Shown: one piece after another, positions 1 through 8,065 of the stretch
How the letters are laid out: each line of letters opens with the position of its first letter
How positions within the stretch are numbered: the stretch's first letter is position 1
NCBI RefSeq assembly: GCF_001667185.1
Contig: NZ_LZIC01000041.1
Location: 62,001-126,000 of the forward strand
Direction: 5' to 3'
Source: Mycobacterium sp. 852002-50816_SCH5313054-b
GTDB taxonomy: Bacteria > Actinomycetota > Actinomycetes > Mycobacteriales > Mycobacteriaceae
DNA length: 64,000 bases
Notes under the pieces: generated by a model
Seen by the model: only the letters and a program-made list of their open reading frames with translations
What the model was told of the DNA's origin: nothing
The model's database searches: none
Program-made: the position numbers and the translations under genes

Positions 1-616
1 CGACGATTCCGGCGACCGCGTCCGCCCACGCCCAGCCGAGCGCCACACCGATCAGGCCCAGCATCGCGCCGGCGGAGGACAACGCGTCCAGCCAGGAATG
101 CTTCGCGTCGGCCACCATGGTCGCCGAGCGAATCCGCCGGCCCACCACCAGCTTGTAGCGGGCCACCAGCTGATTGCCCGCGATGCCGATCGCCGCGGCG
201 GCGATGCCCCAGCCCAGGTGCCCGGTGCCGCCGTGGCGCAGCAGCTTCGTGACGCTTTCAAAACCGGCGACCAGCGCGCTGCCCCAGATCACCAGGGCCA
301 CACCGATCCCGGCGAGGTCCTCGGCGCGTTCGTAGCCGTACGGGTAGCGCTCGGTGGGGACCTTGCGGGATGCCCGGAAACCCACGAACACCAGGGCGCT
401 GGTCGACACGTCGGACAGGTTGTGCAGCGCGTCGCCGAGCAGGGCCACCGATCCGGACAGCAGCGCGATCGCCAACTCGACGAAGCCCGTCAGGGCCAGG
501 CCGACGGCGCTGACCGCCACGGCGCGGTTGGCCTGCCGTCGCTCGTGCGCGTCGTCCGCAACCGTATCGAGGGGGAAACTCGCCGCCGGGTCGCGGACTC
601 CGCTGATCACATGCAT
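1..616 (-). CDS. Cation diffusion facilitator (CDF) transporter, C-terminus off the window
   Basis: Partial gene that starts at an ATG (616) and runs off the left edge, so only about 205 N-terminal residues are visible. Read on the minus strand it gives several hydrophobic segments and the CDF-type stretch LLGDALHNLSDV, whose HxxxD pattern matches the metal-binding site of helix 2; a second KHSWLDAL motif matches helix 5. CDF proteins export Zn2+, Mn2+ or Fe2+ in exchange for protons at the cytoplasmic membrane. The gene is divergent from the glycosyltransferase at 706, with a 90-base shared promoter gap. Substrate cannot be told from the fragment. Confidence 0.85.
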   Translation of the reverse strand, partial: MHVISGVRDPAASFPLDTVADDAHERRQANRAVAVSAVGLALTGFVELAIALLSGSVALLGDALHNLSDVSTSALVFVGFRASRKVPTERYPYGYERAEDLAGIGVALVIWGSALVAGFESVTKLLRHGGTGHLGWGIAAAAIGIAGNQLVARYKLVVGRRIRSATMVADAKHSWLDALSSAGAMLGLIGVALGWAWADAVAGIV

Positions 617-705
617 ACCGCCTAATATGCCCGCGTCAGCGGTGCCGCTCAAGCGGGGCTCGGGTAGCGCTGTGCTGCAACGGCTTTAATGTTACGGTTC
701 CGCCG

Positions 706-1872
706 ATGAAGCTCGTGCTGGCCGGCTACGGAAGTCGTGGCGACGTCGAGCCCTGTGCCGCCCTCGCCCGGGAGCTGCTGCGCCGGGGTCACGACGTACG
801 GATGGCCGTCTCGCCCGACAAGATGGCCTTCGTCGAGGCGGCGGGGGTCACCGCGGTCGGCTACGGACGCGACACGCGCGGGCAAATGGACTCGGCCGTG
901 GACTTCGTCCGCAAGGTGGTCAACCCGCTCAACGCGTTGCCCGCGGTGATGGAGCGCCTGACGCAGGTCTGGACGGAGAAAACCGCGACGCTCACGTCGC
1001 TGGCCGAGGGCGCCGACCTGCTCGTGGCGGGCATCAACGAGCAGGAGCTCGCCACCGCCGTCGCGGAGTACTGCGGCATTCCGCTGGTCGCGCTGCACTT
1101 CTTCCCGGCGCGGTTGTTGTCCAGCGGTGCGCTGTATGCGGGCATGATGAAGGACGTTGCGGCGGCCCAGCGAACTGCGCTCGGCTTGCCGGAGGCCGGG
1201 TCCTCCGGTGAAGCGCTGGAAATCCAGGCCTACGACGAGCTCTGCCTGCCCGGACCCGTCGCCGAATGGGTGGAACCGGACGGCAGAAGGCCCTTCGTCG
1301 GCGCGCTGACGCTGGAGTTGCCAACGGACGCCGACGACGAGGTCCTGGGGTGGATCGCCGACGGACCGCCACCGATCTGCTTCGGCCTGGGCAGCACGCC
1401 GATCTCGTCTCCGGCGGACCTGGTCGCCATGATCGGCGCGGCCTGCGCGGAGTTGGGGGAGCGGGCGCTCGTGTGCGCCGGCCCCAACGACTTCGCCGGG
1501 GTCCCGCGCTTCGACCACGTCAACGTGGCGGGCGCGGTGAACCACGCGGCCGTCCTCCCGGCCTGCCGCGCGGTCGTCCACCATGGCGGCGCCGGCAGCA
1601 CCGCCGCGGGGCTGCGGGCCGGAATTCCCGCGCTGGTGCTGTGGCTCTGGCTCGACCAGCCCTTCTGGGCGACGGGCCTCGAGCGGCTGAAAGTCGCCGC
1701 GGAGCGTCAGTTCGTGGCCACCACCCAGGAATCGCTGGTCGCCGACCTGCGTCGCATCCTCGCGCCGGACTACGCGGCCCGAGCCCGCGAGGTGGCCGCC
1801 CAGATGATCACCTCCGCCGACAGCGTTGCCCGCGCCGCCGATCTGGTGGAAGACGCCGCCCGCCCTGGCTGA
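706..1872 (+). CDS. UGT/MGT-type glycosyltransferase (GT1)
   Basis: 388 residues, the usual length for the GT-B fold antibiotic/glycolipid glycosyltransferases found in mycobacterial glycopeptidolipid-type loci (compare Rv1524 and Rv1526c). The N-terminus MKLVLAGYGSRGDVEP is the classic acceptor-domain opening, and residues about 285-305 carry the donor-binding signature HHGGAGSTAAGLRAGIP. It probably transfers a sugar from a nucleotide donor to a lipid or small molecule in the cytoplasm. Neither a methyltransferase nor an acyltransferase stands beside it, so the acceptor is unknown. It starts at ATG 706, 90 bases from the divergent CDF gene. Confidence 0.9.
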   Translation: MKLVLAGYGSRGDVEPCAALARELLRRGHDVRMAVSPDKMAFVEAAGVTAVGYGRDTRGQMDSAVDFVRKVVNPLNALPAVMERLTQVWTEKTATLTSLAEGADLLVAGINEQELATAVAEYCGIPLVALHFFPARLLSSGALYAGMMKDVAAAQRTALGLPEAGSSGEALEIQAYDELCLPGPVAEWVEPDGRRPFVGALTLELPTDADDEVLGWIADGPPPICFGLGSTPISSPADLVAMIGAACAELGERALVCAGPNDFAGVPRFDHVNVAGAVNHAAVLPACRAVVHHGGAGSTAAGLRAGIPALVLWLWLDQPFWATGLERLKVAAERQFVATTQESLVADLRRILAPDYAARAREVAAQMITSADSVARAADLVEDAARPG

Positions 1873-1952
1873 GTCGGCCATCGTGCCCAAGTTGCGCCTG
1901 GCCGTCGCCTATTTCAGGCTGGGAGTCAGCTGCCCGGCGGGGCGGCACTTTG

Positions 1953-2189
1953 ATGGGGGACACCATGGCTGACCGCCCGATTCGTCCGGGATTAGTGGCC
2001 GGAATGATGGCGGCCCTGATCTTTACCGCCGGTTCGCCCGCTGTGGCGCCGCTCGCGTGCGGGATCACCTGGACGCGGACGGGCGGCGTATGGATCTTCG
2101 AACCGGACTGTCCTCGCCAGCCGCCGCCTTCGCAGCCCTCTCCGGCCGAGCAGCCGCCTGATCCGGGAACGCCGCCGCCGACTCCGTAG
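1953..2189 (+). CDS. Small proline-rich secreted protein
   Basis: 78 residues from ATG 1953 (MGDTMADRPI); an internal ATG at 1965 is an equally possible start. A hydrophobic stretch with an Ala-rich end at residues about 14-33 looks like a signal peptide, and the last 25 residues are mostly Pro with a few Glu, Ser and Gln. Two cysteines remain in the mature part. No family was recognised. It follows the glycosyltransferase by 80 bases on the same strand, so cotranscription is possible. Confidence 0.55.
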   Translation: MGDTMADRPIRPGLVAGMMAALIFTAGSPAVAPLACGITWTRTGGVWIFEPDCPRQPPPSQPSPAEQPPDPGTPPPTP

Positions 2190-2320
2190 CCGCCGAGCCG
2201 CGACGGACCCGCAGGTCAGGCACTTACGTGGCGCGATGGCGCGGCATATGGTGAGAGATCGGGTATACGTCCGCGAAATTGTGGCACCGCAGAACCTTTG
2301 CGGACCCAGAGGAGAAACCG

Positions 2321-2821
2321 ATGGCCCCGAACGGTCTTTATAAATTCGTCGGTTCAAGCGCCGCACCGCTCGTCATCGCGGTGTCGCTTGCCCCCACTGC
2401 CTTCGCCGACAATCCGTCCTGGAATGGCCAGTACGCGGTCACGTTCATGGTCGCTCCGAAGGCCGGAACCAGCATGGCCGTCGGCGACCCCGAGGTGCAG
2501 CACACCCAGACCTATGGGTTCAGCTCGAGCTGTTCGAACGGAAAGTGCGTCGCCACCATCGTCAGCGGACCCCCGCCGAGCAATCCGACGGTCCCGCAGC
2601 CGGTCCAATTCACCTGGGATGGCTCGTCCTGGAAGCAAGACAGCGAGTTTCAGTGGGACTGCATGATGCCCGACACGACGATCCAATGGAATCCGGCGAA
2701 AGCCGAGGTGCGCTACACGCCCCAACCCAACGGGTCGCTCTCCGGTGTCATGCACGCCGACATCTTGAGCGGGGCGTGTCAGGGCTGGGTCGAGGAGTAC
2801 ATGACGGCCGATCGGGTGTGA
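2321..2821 (+). CDS. Secreted mycobacterial protein of unknown function
   Basis: The ATG at 2321 is chosen because GGAGA lies 5-9 bases upstream; a longer frame from 2279 would put 14 extra residues before the signal peptide. 166 residues begin with a signal peptide ending near SLAPTAFADNPSW (Ala-x-Ala-type cleavage). The mature part has four cysteines (two around SSCSNGKCVA, one in QWDCMMP, one in LSGACQGW), suggesting two disulphides in an exported beta-rich domain. The family is common in mycobacteria, but no function can be assigned from sequence. Confidence 0.75.
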   Translation: MAPNGLYKFVGSSAAPLVIAVSLAPTAFADNPSWNGQYAVTFMVAPKAGTSMAVGDPEVQHTQTYGFSSSCSNGKCVATIVSGPPPSNPTVPQPVQFTWDGSSWKQDSEFQWDCMMPDTTIQWNPAKAEVRYTPQPNGSLSGVMHADILSGACQGWVEEYMTADRV

Positions 2822-2975
2822 ACGTGCGTTGGTCTGCGAACCGTAGCAAACTAGCAAAGCGTTGCGCCGCAACGCAATTCATGTAACCGGTTGCTCAGCG
2901 CGACAACGCATTTCATTGGCGCGGAAATGGTGAAAGGCCCTTTGTCTCCGGCATGTTCGGGGATATTATCCGAGC

Positions 2976-3269
2976 ATGCGTTTCAGCTCTGTTGCGGCCG
3001 TCGCCGCCTTGGTTATCGCCCCGATGCTGTCGGTGGGAGCGCCGTCCGCGCACGCCGACCTCAGTGGCTATCGGCGCTGCGTGGCGAACATTACGCAACT
3101 TCCGATAACCGAACCCGACCCGCAGAACATGAACCGTGTTGGGCTCATCGAGCAGGATCTCAAGTCGGGCGCCACCCCTGCCGCCGAAGCTCAGAAGGTG
3201 GCGGGGATGGGGTTCGATCAGCGCGCGGCCGACACGATCGTGCAGTGCGTGCTGGAGGAAAACCCGTAG
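2976..3269 (+). CDS. Small exported protein with a cysteine pair
   Basis: 97 residues from ATG 2976. Residues 1-27 form a signal peptide ending APSAHADLSG. The mature 70 residues contain exactly two cysteines (YRRCVAN and IVQCVLEE) and a helical middle part rich in Ala and Glu, the pattern of small secreted mycobacterial proteins of the DUF732 type, although the match is only by general form. It stands alone between the secreted protein at 2321 and a 420-base gap. Confidence 0.65.
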   Translation: MRFSSVAAVAALVIAPMLSVGAPSAHADLSGYRRCVANITQLPITEPDPQNMNRVGLIEQDLKSGATPAAEAQKVAGMGFDQRAADTIVQCVLEENP

Positions 3270-3689
3270 CGGAGATATATAGCGGGAAGCCGCGAGGGTC
3301 GACGACGAAATCGACGATTCCTGGATGGTGTCCAGATAGCGCGAACCGCCGGCGCCTTCTTGGGCGGCTGCCGCGTCGTGACCTAAATCAGATCCAGTCG
3401 TTTTAGCAGCTCGGCAGTATCTTTTTTCAATCGGAATTCATAGGGTTTACACGAGATAGTCACCGAAGCCGCAAACTGAGCCAGATTCGCCTCGCCAGTT
3501 TCGGGACAGCGCAATCAAAGGTGGCTGGACATGTCCAGTGCGCGTGGCCCGCCCAGAACTCCACTAAGCCGCCGGTGCCCGGAAAACCCGGACCGGCCGC
3601 GGTAACCAATCTGTTCCATTTCAGCGGGCGCGCCGCGCGCCGTTACAGGGGGGATTGCCAACGAAGTCAATTTAAGGAGCTGTGACACA
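3270..3689. other. 420-base non-coding gap before the PPE gene
   Basis: No convincing coding frame is seen on either strand. The stretch is lower in GC around 3390-3460, including a T-rich run near 3422, and probably holds the promoter of the PPE gene. A clear AAGGAG ribosome-binding site lies at about 3674, some 10 bases before its ATG. No repeat or RNA gene was recognised. Confidence 0.5.
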
Positions 3690-4844
3690 ATGGATTTCGC
3701 GATCTTACCCCCGGAGATCAACTCCGCCCGGATGTACACCGGCCCAGGGTCGGGCTCGCTGCTCGCCGCCGCGGGCAGCTGGGATTCCCTGGCCGCCGAA
3801 TTGACCACCACGGCCGAGACCTACCAATCAGTGGTTTCGGGCCTGAGCACGTTGAACTGGCGGGGCCCCGCTTCGGAGTCGATGACGGCCACCGCGGCCC
3901 CCTACATTGGCTGGCTGTACACGACCGCCGAGCAGACCAAGCAGACGGCCATGCAGGCCAGGGCCGCCGCGGCGGCCTTCGAGCAGGCGTTTGCGATGAC
4001 CGTGCCACCGCCGGTGATAGCGGCCAACCGCACCCAGCTTGCCTCGCTGATTGCGACGAACTTCTTCGGGCAGAACACCGCAGCGATCGCGGCTACCGAG
4101 GCGCAGTACACCGAGATGTGGGCCCAGGACGCCGCCGCGATGTATGGCTACTCCACCGCCTCGGCCGCCGCGGCGACGTTGGCGCCGTTCACCCAGCCGA
4201 ACCAGACCACCAATCCGGCGGGCGCGGCCGCCCAGTCGGCGGCGGTCGCCCGGGCCGCCGCGTCCCTACCTAACCCGCTGCAAGGACTCGCGACTGGGCC
4301 GATCGGTCAATCGCTCGAAAACATTTGGGCAAACTTTTTGCAGGACATCGAATCCCTAGGGCCTGACACCGCACTTGGCAACCTGATTGGGCCCGACGCC
4401 AACATCTGGGGCGACCTATCCTCGAGTGGAGTCTTCCAGCTACCGACCGCGCTCAACATTGCCAGTTTTGTAGGCAAAGACGCCATCGACGCAGACACCA
4501 TTGCAAACGGCATCGGTAGCTTGAATGAGCCAATTCCTATCGTGCTGCGTGGGAGCACGAGCGCGTTGAGCGGCGGCGGAGGTGGGGTCTCCGCGGTGCT
4601 TACCGGGGCCAAGTCGATCGGGCCGATGTCGGTTCCGGCGAACTGGGCCACCCCGGCGGTCAGCCATATATCGGCCATGTCGGGCACCGGCCTGACCACA
4701 CTCCCGGGAACCGAAGAGGCGGTCGGGGCGGGTATGCCCGGCGTACCCGGGATGCCAGCCGGGACCCTATCGCGAGCCTCGGGCGTCATACCCCGATACG
4801 GGACTCGACTCACGGTGATGCCACGCCCGCCGGCGGCCGGGTGA
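3690..4844 (+). CDS. PPE family protein, SVP subfamily
   Basis: 384 residues. The N-terminus has the PPE motif (LPPEINSARMY) and the conserved helical PPE domain to about residue 180, including the WxG-type turn LNWRGPASE and the YxxxE-like AQYTEMWAQD. The C-terminal part carries MSVPANWATP, the signature of the PPE-SVP subfamily. PPE proteins are normally exported by ESX type VII systems, often as a heterodimer with a PE partner. No PE gene lies immediately upstream, so this is an orphan PPE. It is preceded by a good ribosome-binding site (AAGGAG). Confidence 0.95.
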   Translation: MDFAILPPEINSARMYTGPGSGSLLAAAGSWDSLAAELTTTAETYQSVVSGLSTLNWRGPASESMTATAAPYIGWLYTTAEQTKQTAMQARAAAAAFEQAFAMTVPPPVIAANRTQLASLIATNFFGQNTAAIAATEAQYTEMWAQDAAAMYGYSTASAAAATLAPFTQPNQTTNPAGAAAQSAAVARAAASLPNPLQGLATGPIGQSLENIWANFLQDIESLGPDTALGNLIGPDANIWGDLSSSGVFQLPTALNIASFVGKDAIDADTIANGIGSLNEPIPIVLRGSTSALSGGGGGVSAVLTGAKSIGPMSVPANWATPAVSHISAMSGTGLTTLPGTEEAVGAGMPGVPGMPAGTLSRASGVIPRYGTRLTVMPRPPAAG

Positions 4845-4955
4845 CACGGGCCCCTGTTCAGCCGCGGTAGCCGCCGGGCAGGTCGTTGACATCCACGACG
4901 GCGCGCGCCAACTAGCAAAAACCTGCAGCATGAGCAGTTTCACTGGCGTTGACTG

Positions 4956-5153
4956 GTGGGTGTGCCCCTACGACGTGTGGACGAACTGGAGCCGGGAGAC
5001 AGGATCCGGATGAAGATCGGGCACGCCACCGTCGTAGCGACCGAACCCCTTGACGGGGATCGCACCCTGCTCACGTTCCTCTACGGGACGAAAGGGCCCG
5101 CCGACAACGATCTGACCGTCGATGTCCTGGACGATGACGAGTGGGGTTGGTAG
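4956..5153 (+). CDS. Small acidic hypothetical protein
   Basis: 65 codons from GTG 4956; GTG at 4962 or 4977 (MDELEPGDRI) would give 63 or 58 residues. The sequence DELEPGDRIRMKIGHATVV followed by an acidic tail (DDDEWGW) suggests a small beta-barrel domain, but no named family is recognised. It is the last host gene before the left attachment site of the integrated element, ending 32 bases before it. Confidence 0.5.
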   Translation: MGVPLRRVDELEPGDRIRMKIGHATVVATEPLDGDRTLLTFLYGTKGPADNDLTVDVLDDDEWGW

Positions 5154-5184
5154 TGGTGGCCAAAATGCCTGAATGCACCAACTA

Positions 5185-5207
5185 TGGTGCGCGATACTGG
5201 GATTGAA
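5185..5207. repeat. Left attachment site (displaced tRNA 3' end)
   Basis: 23 bases starting TGGTGCGCGATACTGG and ending GATTGAA, identical to 14989-15011. Here the repeat is not followed by the rest of a tRNA, so it is the copy left by site-specific recombination. A 6-bp inverted repeat (GCACCA/TGGTGC) overlaps its left edge at 5175-5190. Confidence 0.9.
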
Positions 5208-5306
5208 TTAGAAAGTTAGTACCGCGCTGACATGCAGTAGAGCGCTCTGAACTGCTCAGACGGTGCTACTCTCGTGTAGTCTCATACAGCGTCATAAACT
5301 GCTATT

Positions 5307-5324
5307 GTTAGCGACATCGTTAGC
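5307..5324. promoter_or_regulatory. Putative integrase arm-type sites, left end
   Basis: GTTAGC occurs at 5307-5312 and again within ATCGTTAGC at 5316-5324, just before the integrase ribosome-binding site (AGGAGG at 5325). The same 9-mer ATCGTTAGC reappears at 14944-14952 inside a palindrome near the right end. Sharing between the two ends suggests arm-type binding sites for the integrase or excisionase; this is inference. Confidence 0.4.
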
Positions 5325-5336
5325 AGGAGGCGGGCA

Positions 5337-6449
5337 ATGGCAGCACGCGCAAAGCGAGGATTCGCGACAGTCGTGCACGAGAAATCGGGCCGCTACAGTG
5401 TGCGCTTCACAGCGCCCGGTGGTATCCGCATGTCCGCTGGTAAGACGTTCCCGCGCAAGGCTGACGCTGAAGCATGGGCGGCTGACAAGCGACGCGAGAT
5501 CGACAAAGGAGCGAAAGCGCAATACGAGCGCGTCCTCTTCAGCGACTACGCAAAGGACTGGCTCGAACATCGACAAGTCAACGGACGACCCATCAAGCCG
5601 CGCACTCGCGAGCATTACCAGTCGATCCTTGACGAACACCTGGTACCCGAGTTCGGCAAGAAACAACTCGCAGCGATCGCAGCGAAGGATGTCCGCGATT
5701 GGTACGCCGACACGTTGACTGACAAACCGACTATGCGGTCACATGCCTACTCACTACTGCGGACGATCCTCGGCAGCGCTGAACGCGACGAGTACATCAG
5801 CAAGAATCCGTGCAGCATCGTCGGCGCTGGTTCTGCGAAACGCGCGAAGAAGATCCGGCCGGCCACCGTCGAGGAGCTTGCGGTGCTGACTGACGAGATG
5901 CCTGAGCGGCTGAAACTAATGGTGCTGCTCTCGTCATGGTGCGCGCTCAGGGTCGGCGAAGTCATCGAACTCCGACGTGGCGACATCGACTTAGACGATG
6001 AGGTGATCCGTGTGCGTCGCGCAGCGATACGCGTCAAAAAAGACGGCCACTACCGGTTCGAAGTGACGACGCCGAAGAGCGACGCAGGTGTGCGCGACGT
6101 TGACATACCACCGAACATCATTCCCGCGATCGAGACGCATCTCGCGAAACACGTTGCTAAACCACAAGGCTCGTTGTTGTTCCCGAATGCCACAGACGGA
6201 CATCTTCAACCTTCGACAGTGATGAGGCATTTCTACGCAGCACGTGCGAAGGCGAAGCGGACCGACTTGCGGTGGCACGACCTGCGACACACGGGCGGAA
6301 CGATGGCCGCGGTCACCGGCGCGACCCTCGCTGAACTCATGCAGCGCCTCGGTCACTCGACCCCACAGGCTGCATTGCGCTACCAACACGCGACCAGGAG
6401 CCGCGGCAAGGAGATCGCCGCGTTGCTGTCGAAGCTCGACGCAAAATAG
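5337..6449 (+). CDS. Tyrosine recombinase (phage-type integrase)
   Basis: 370 residues. An N-terminal arm-binding domain (1-60) is followed by a SAM-like core-binding domain (about 65-160) and the catalytic domain (about 175-370). All catalytic residues are visible: R205 (ALRVGEV), K247, H314 and R317 (HDLRHTGG), H340 (LGHS) and Y349 (LRYQHA). It should integrate and excise the element at the tRNA-Val 3' end. AGGAGG lies 7 bases before the ATG. The gene is adjacent to the left attachment copy and reads into the element. Base composition is lower in GC than the host genes on either side, consistent with transfer. Confidence 0.96.
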   Translation: MAARAKRGFATVVHEKSGRYSVRFTAPGGIRMSAGKTFPRKADAEAWAADKRREIDKGAKAQYERVLFSDYAKDWLEHRQVNGRPIKPRTREHYQSILDEHLVPEFGKKQLAAIAAKDVRDWYADTLTDKPTMRSHAYSLLRTILGSAERDEYISKNPCSIVGAGSAKRAKKIRPATVEELAVLTDEMPERLKLMVLLSSWCALRVGEVIELRRGDIDLDDEVIRVRRAAIRVKKDGHYRFEVTTPKSDAGVRDVDIPPNIIPAIETHLAKHVAKPQGSLLFPNATDGHLQPSTVMRHFYAARAKAKRTDLRWHDLRHTGGTMAAVTGATLAELMQRLGHSTPQAALRYQHATRSRGKEIAALLSKLDAK

Positions 6450-6457
6450 TTTCGCTG

Positions 6458-6483
6458 CACGTTGCTCTTTTTCGTGCAACGTG
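6458..6483. terminator. Stem-loop after integrase
   Basis: Perfect 8-bp inverted repeat CACGTTGC / GCAACGTG (6458-6465 and 6476-6483) around a T-rich 10-base loop, starting 8 bases after the integrase stop codon. It has no T-tract after the stem, so termination is only likely, not sure. Confidence 0.4.
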
Positions 6484-6580
6484 ATCTACGGTGTATCACA
6501 CGAGCTGAGCCAGATGGCACGCAGCGACCCGTCTGTGGAAGTACCAACCCGTTCGTCACGTTGGAAGGGTTTACTTCGAC

Positions 6581-6796
6581 ATGCCTCCAAGGGCTTTCGC
6601 TAAATCAATCGCTAAACCATCGACTGTGCGGCGCTGGGCGACGATTAAACAAGCCGCCGAATACATCGACGTCAACGCTGTCACGATCCGAAAGCTGATC
6701 GCCGAAGGGAAACTCCCCGGGTACACCGGCGCGAGCTGGCGCATCCTGCGCGTCGACCTCAACGAACTTGACGCCTTGATGGAACAAGGCGCATGA
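6581..6796 (+). CDS. Excisionase-like HTH protein
   Basis: 71 residues. Residues about 17-65 form the MerR-type/HTH_17 fold: a TIKQAAEYIDVNAVTIRKLI helix-turn-helix followed by the small wing GASWRILRVDLNELD. This is the usual fold of mycobacteriophage excisionases (recombination directionality factors) and the counterpart of Rv2657c in phiRv2. It should bind near the attachment site, steer the integrase to excision and possibly repress transcription. Its stop overlaps the start of the next gene by four bases (ATGA), so the two are coupled. A transcriptional regulator role is the alternative. Confidence 0.8.
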   Translation: MPPRAFAKSIAKPSTVRRWATIKQAAEYIDVNAVTIRKLIAEGKLPGYTGASWRILRVDLNELDALMEQGA

Positions 6797-7347
6797 GTAA
6801 GTCAATGACCGTCTCTGAGGCGCGCGCCCTCACCGACAAGCTGAAGAAGACTCTCGCCGACGGCGAGAAGATGGTCCGCCAGCTTTACAGCGCGCGGGCT
6901 GACCGCCTACTCGACTACACGTCGTGGGATCTATACGTGCACAGCGAATTTGGTGGATGCATGCTGCGGGTGCCCCGGGAAGAACGTGGCGAGCTGGTCA
7001 GGTCGCTGAACCTAACGATGGGTTTGCGCCCAATCGCCGCCGCGTTGGGGATCAGCCTTGCGACAGCGCAGCGCGCCGCAAGTGGTGTTTCAAATGAAAC
7101 ACCAGGGGCCCAACCGAAGGCAAAACCTGTCCCGAAGCCCGACAGGTTCGTGCAGCAGTACGGCGCAGCTTGTACGCAAGTGATCGAAGACCTCCTTGAA
7201 GTGCTACGCCTATCGAAAGGCCAACGCTTCTTGATGCATCGCGACGCTCTCGTGAAAGCGCACCGCGAGAACATGACGTGGGGGGGCGAGCTGTGGTTGA
7301 AACTGCTGCCGCACTTCGAATCAGACGTCACGCTGCTCGACGAATGA
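6793..7347 (+). CDS. HTH DNA-binding protein of actinobacteriophage type
   Basis: 184 residues starting with ATG 6793 in an ATGA overlap with the excisionase-like gene. Residues about 1-70 (SEARALTDKLKKTLADGEK ... DLYVHSEFGG) resemble the conserved N-terminal helical domain of actinobacteriophage DNA-binding proteins. Residues about 72-100 form a helix-turn-helix (LRPIAAALGISLATAQRAAS), then a Pro/Lys linker and a second helical domain. It probably controls replication or early gene expression of the element. No exact family name is claimed. A GC-rich stem-loop follows its stop codon. Confidence 0.65.
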   Translation: MSKSMTVSEARALTDKLKKTLADGEKMVRQLYSARADRLLDYTSWDLYVHSEFGGCMLRVPREERGELVRSLNLTMGLRPIAAALGISLATAQRAASGVSNETPGAQPKAKPVPKPDRFVQQYGAACTQVIEDLLEVLRLSKGQRFLMHRDALVKAHRENMTWGGELWLKLLPHFESDVTLLDE

Positions 7348-7351
7348 AAAA

Positions 7352-7374
7352 GCCGGGGTGCAGCGCGCCCCGGC
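7352..7374 (+). terminator. GC-rich stem-loop terminator
   Basis: Perfect 7-bp stem GCCGGGG / CCCCGGC (7352-7358, 7368-7374) with a 9-base loop, preceded by five A, immediately after the stop of the HTH gene. It probably separates the integrase-Xis-HTH group from the winged-helix gene. Confidence 0.5.
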
Positions 7375-7444
7375 CTTCCCGCTGTCGTAGTTGCCACACC
7401 CAACAGGCATCCCCAACACCACGGAGACGAGAGCAGTTTAACGG

Positions 7445-8032
7445 ATGAGCCACACACTGATGAAAGAACTCCACGACGCGTACAACGCTGGCTATCTTTC
7501 GATGCTGAAACAGACCGAAAGGTCGGTGCTGCTCTGGATGTGTGAGACGTGCCACCGCGATTCACGAATTGCGTCGATCAGCGAGACCGAGCTAATGCGG
7601 CTGGTCGGTTTGTCGCGCGACCGGATTACGAAAGCGATCAAGGCGTTGGTTGACTATCGGATCATCCGTCGGCACGGTCACGGTAATCAGCACCGGTGCT
7701 GTAGGTACGAATTGCTGCCACTGTCGCAAGACGCCGCTTGCATTGCTGGCACTGCAAGCTCCGACGCCGCTTGCAGTGCTGACGAGTCAAGCTCAGACGA
7801 TGCCGCTTGCATTGCTGACACTGCAAGCTCAGATCCGCTTGCAGTGTTTCGGGCATCCGCTTGCAGTGCTAGCACTGCACATCCCTTAAGTACTTCCCGA
7901 AGTACAGACCTTGGGAACCTCGCTCCGCTCGGTTCCCAAGGTCACCGACATGGAGCCTCGCTGCGCTCGTTCCATGTCGACCAACTGAAGATGCCTACCT
8001 TGACTACCTGGTCAAGCAACGTGACCCACTAA
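7445..8032 (+). CDS. Winged-helix protein with iteron-bearing C-terminus (Rep-like)
   Basis: 195 codons. Residues 1-90 look like a real winged-helix domain: LKQTERSVLLWMCETCHRDS, then SETELMRLVGLSRDRITKAI, KALVDYRIIRRHGHGNQHR. This fold is typical of replication-initiator and helix-turn-helix proteins of small phage elements. From about residue 95 the protein becomes a low-complexity Ala/Ser/Asp/Cys repeat (AACIAGTASSDAACSADESS), because the DNA beneath is an array of iteron-like repeats. The last 50 residues cross three hairpins and look unnatural, whereas another frame after 7980 looks more protein-like, so the true C-terminus may have been altered by a frameshift. A role as replication initiator acting on its own gene is inferred. 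Confidence 0.6.
   Translation: MSHTLMKELHDAYNAGYLSMLKQTERSVLLWMCETCHRDSRIASISETELMRLVGLSRDRITKAIKALVDYRIIRRHGHGNQHRCCRYELLPLSQDAACIAGTASSDAACSADESSSDDAACIADTASSDPLAVFRASACSASTAHPLSTSRSTDLGNLAPLGSQGHRHGASLRSFHVDQLKMPTLTTWSSNVTH
7734..7879. repeat. Iteron-like array: five direct and three inverted copies
   Basis: The 14-mer CCGCTTGCAKTGYT occurs five times on the plus strand, starting at 7734, 7767, 7803, 7835 and 7857. Partial inverted copies (CACTGCAAGC type) stand at about 7751-7760, 7819-7828 and 7871-7879; the last forms the 18-bp perfect palindrome TGCAGTGCTAGCACTGCA. Spacing of 33, 36, 32 and 22 bases is close to whole helical turns for the larger steps. Such arrays are typical of replication origins bound by a cognate initiator. 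They lie inside the winged-helix gene, which is a common arrangement in phage and satellite replicons. Confidence 0.65.
7891..7978. other. Three consecutive hairpins next to the iterons
   Basis: TACTTC/GAAGTA (7891-7896, 7899-7904); a 12-bp perfect stem ACCTTGGGAACC/GGTTCCCAAGGT (7908-7919, 7931-7942) with an 11-base loop; and an 8-bp stem GACATGGA/TCCATGTC (7947-7954, 7971-7978) with a 16-base loop. The two larger loops share the sequence CTCGCTSCGCTC. The group directly follows the iterons, so origin structure or transcription control is likely; a terminator is the alternative. Confidence 0.55.
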
Positions 8033-8065
8033 CCGGGTACGTCACCCGCGACGAAGGGAAAACCA

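Noticed and set aside
649..1890. 413-codon open frame on the minus strand
   Set aside because: It is antisense to the glycosyltransferase, rich in Arg/Gly/Ala from GC-biased codons, and has no domain. The plus-strand protein has clear motifs.
7734..7879. CRISPR array
   Set aside because: Repeats are only 14 bp, have inverted copies, spacers of 8-22 bases and lie in a coding frame; iterons explain them better.
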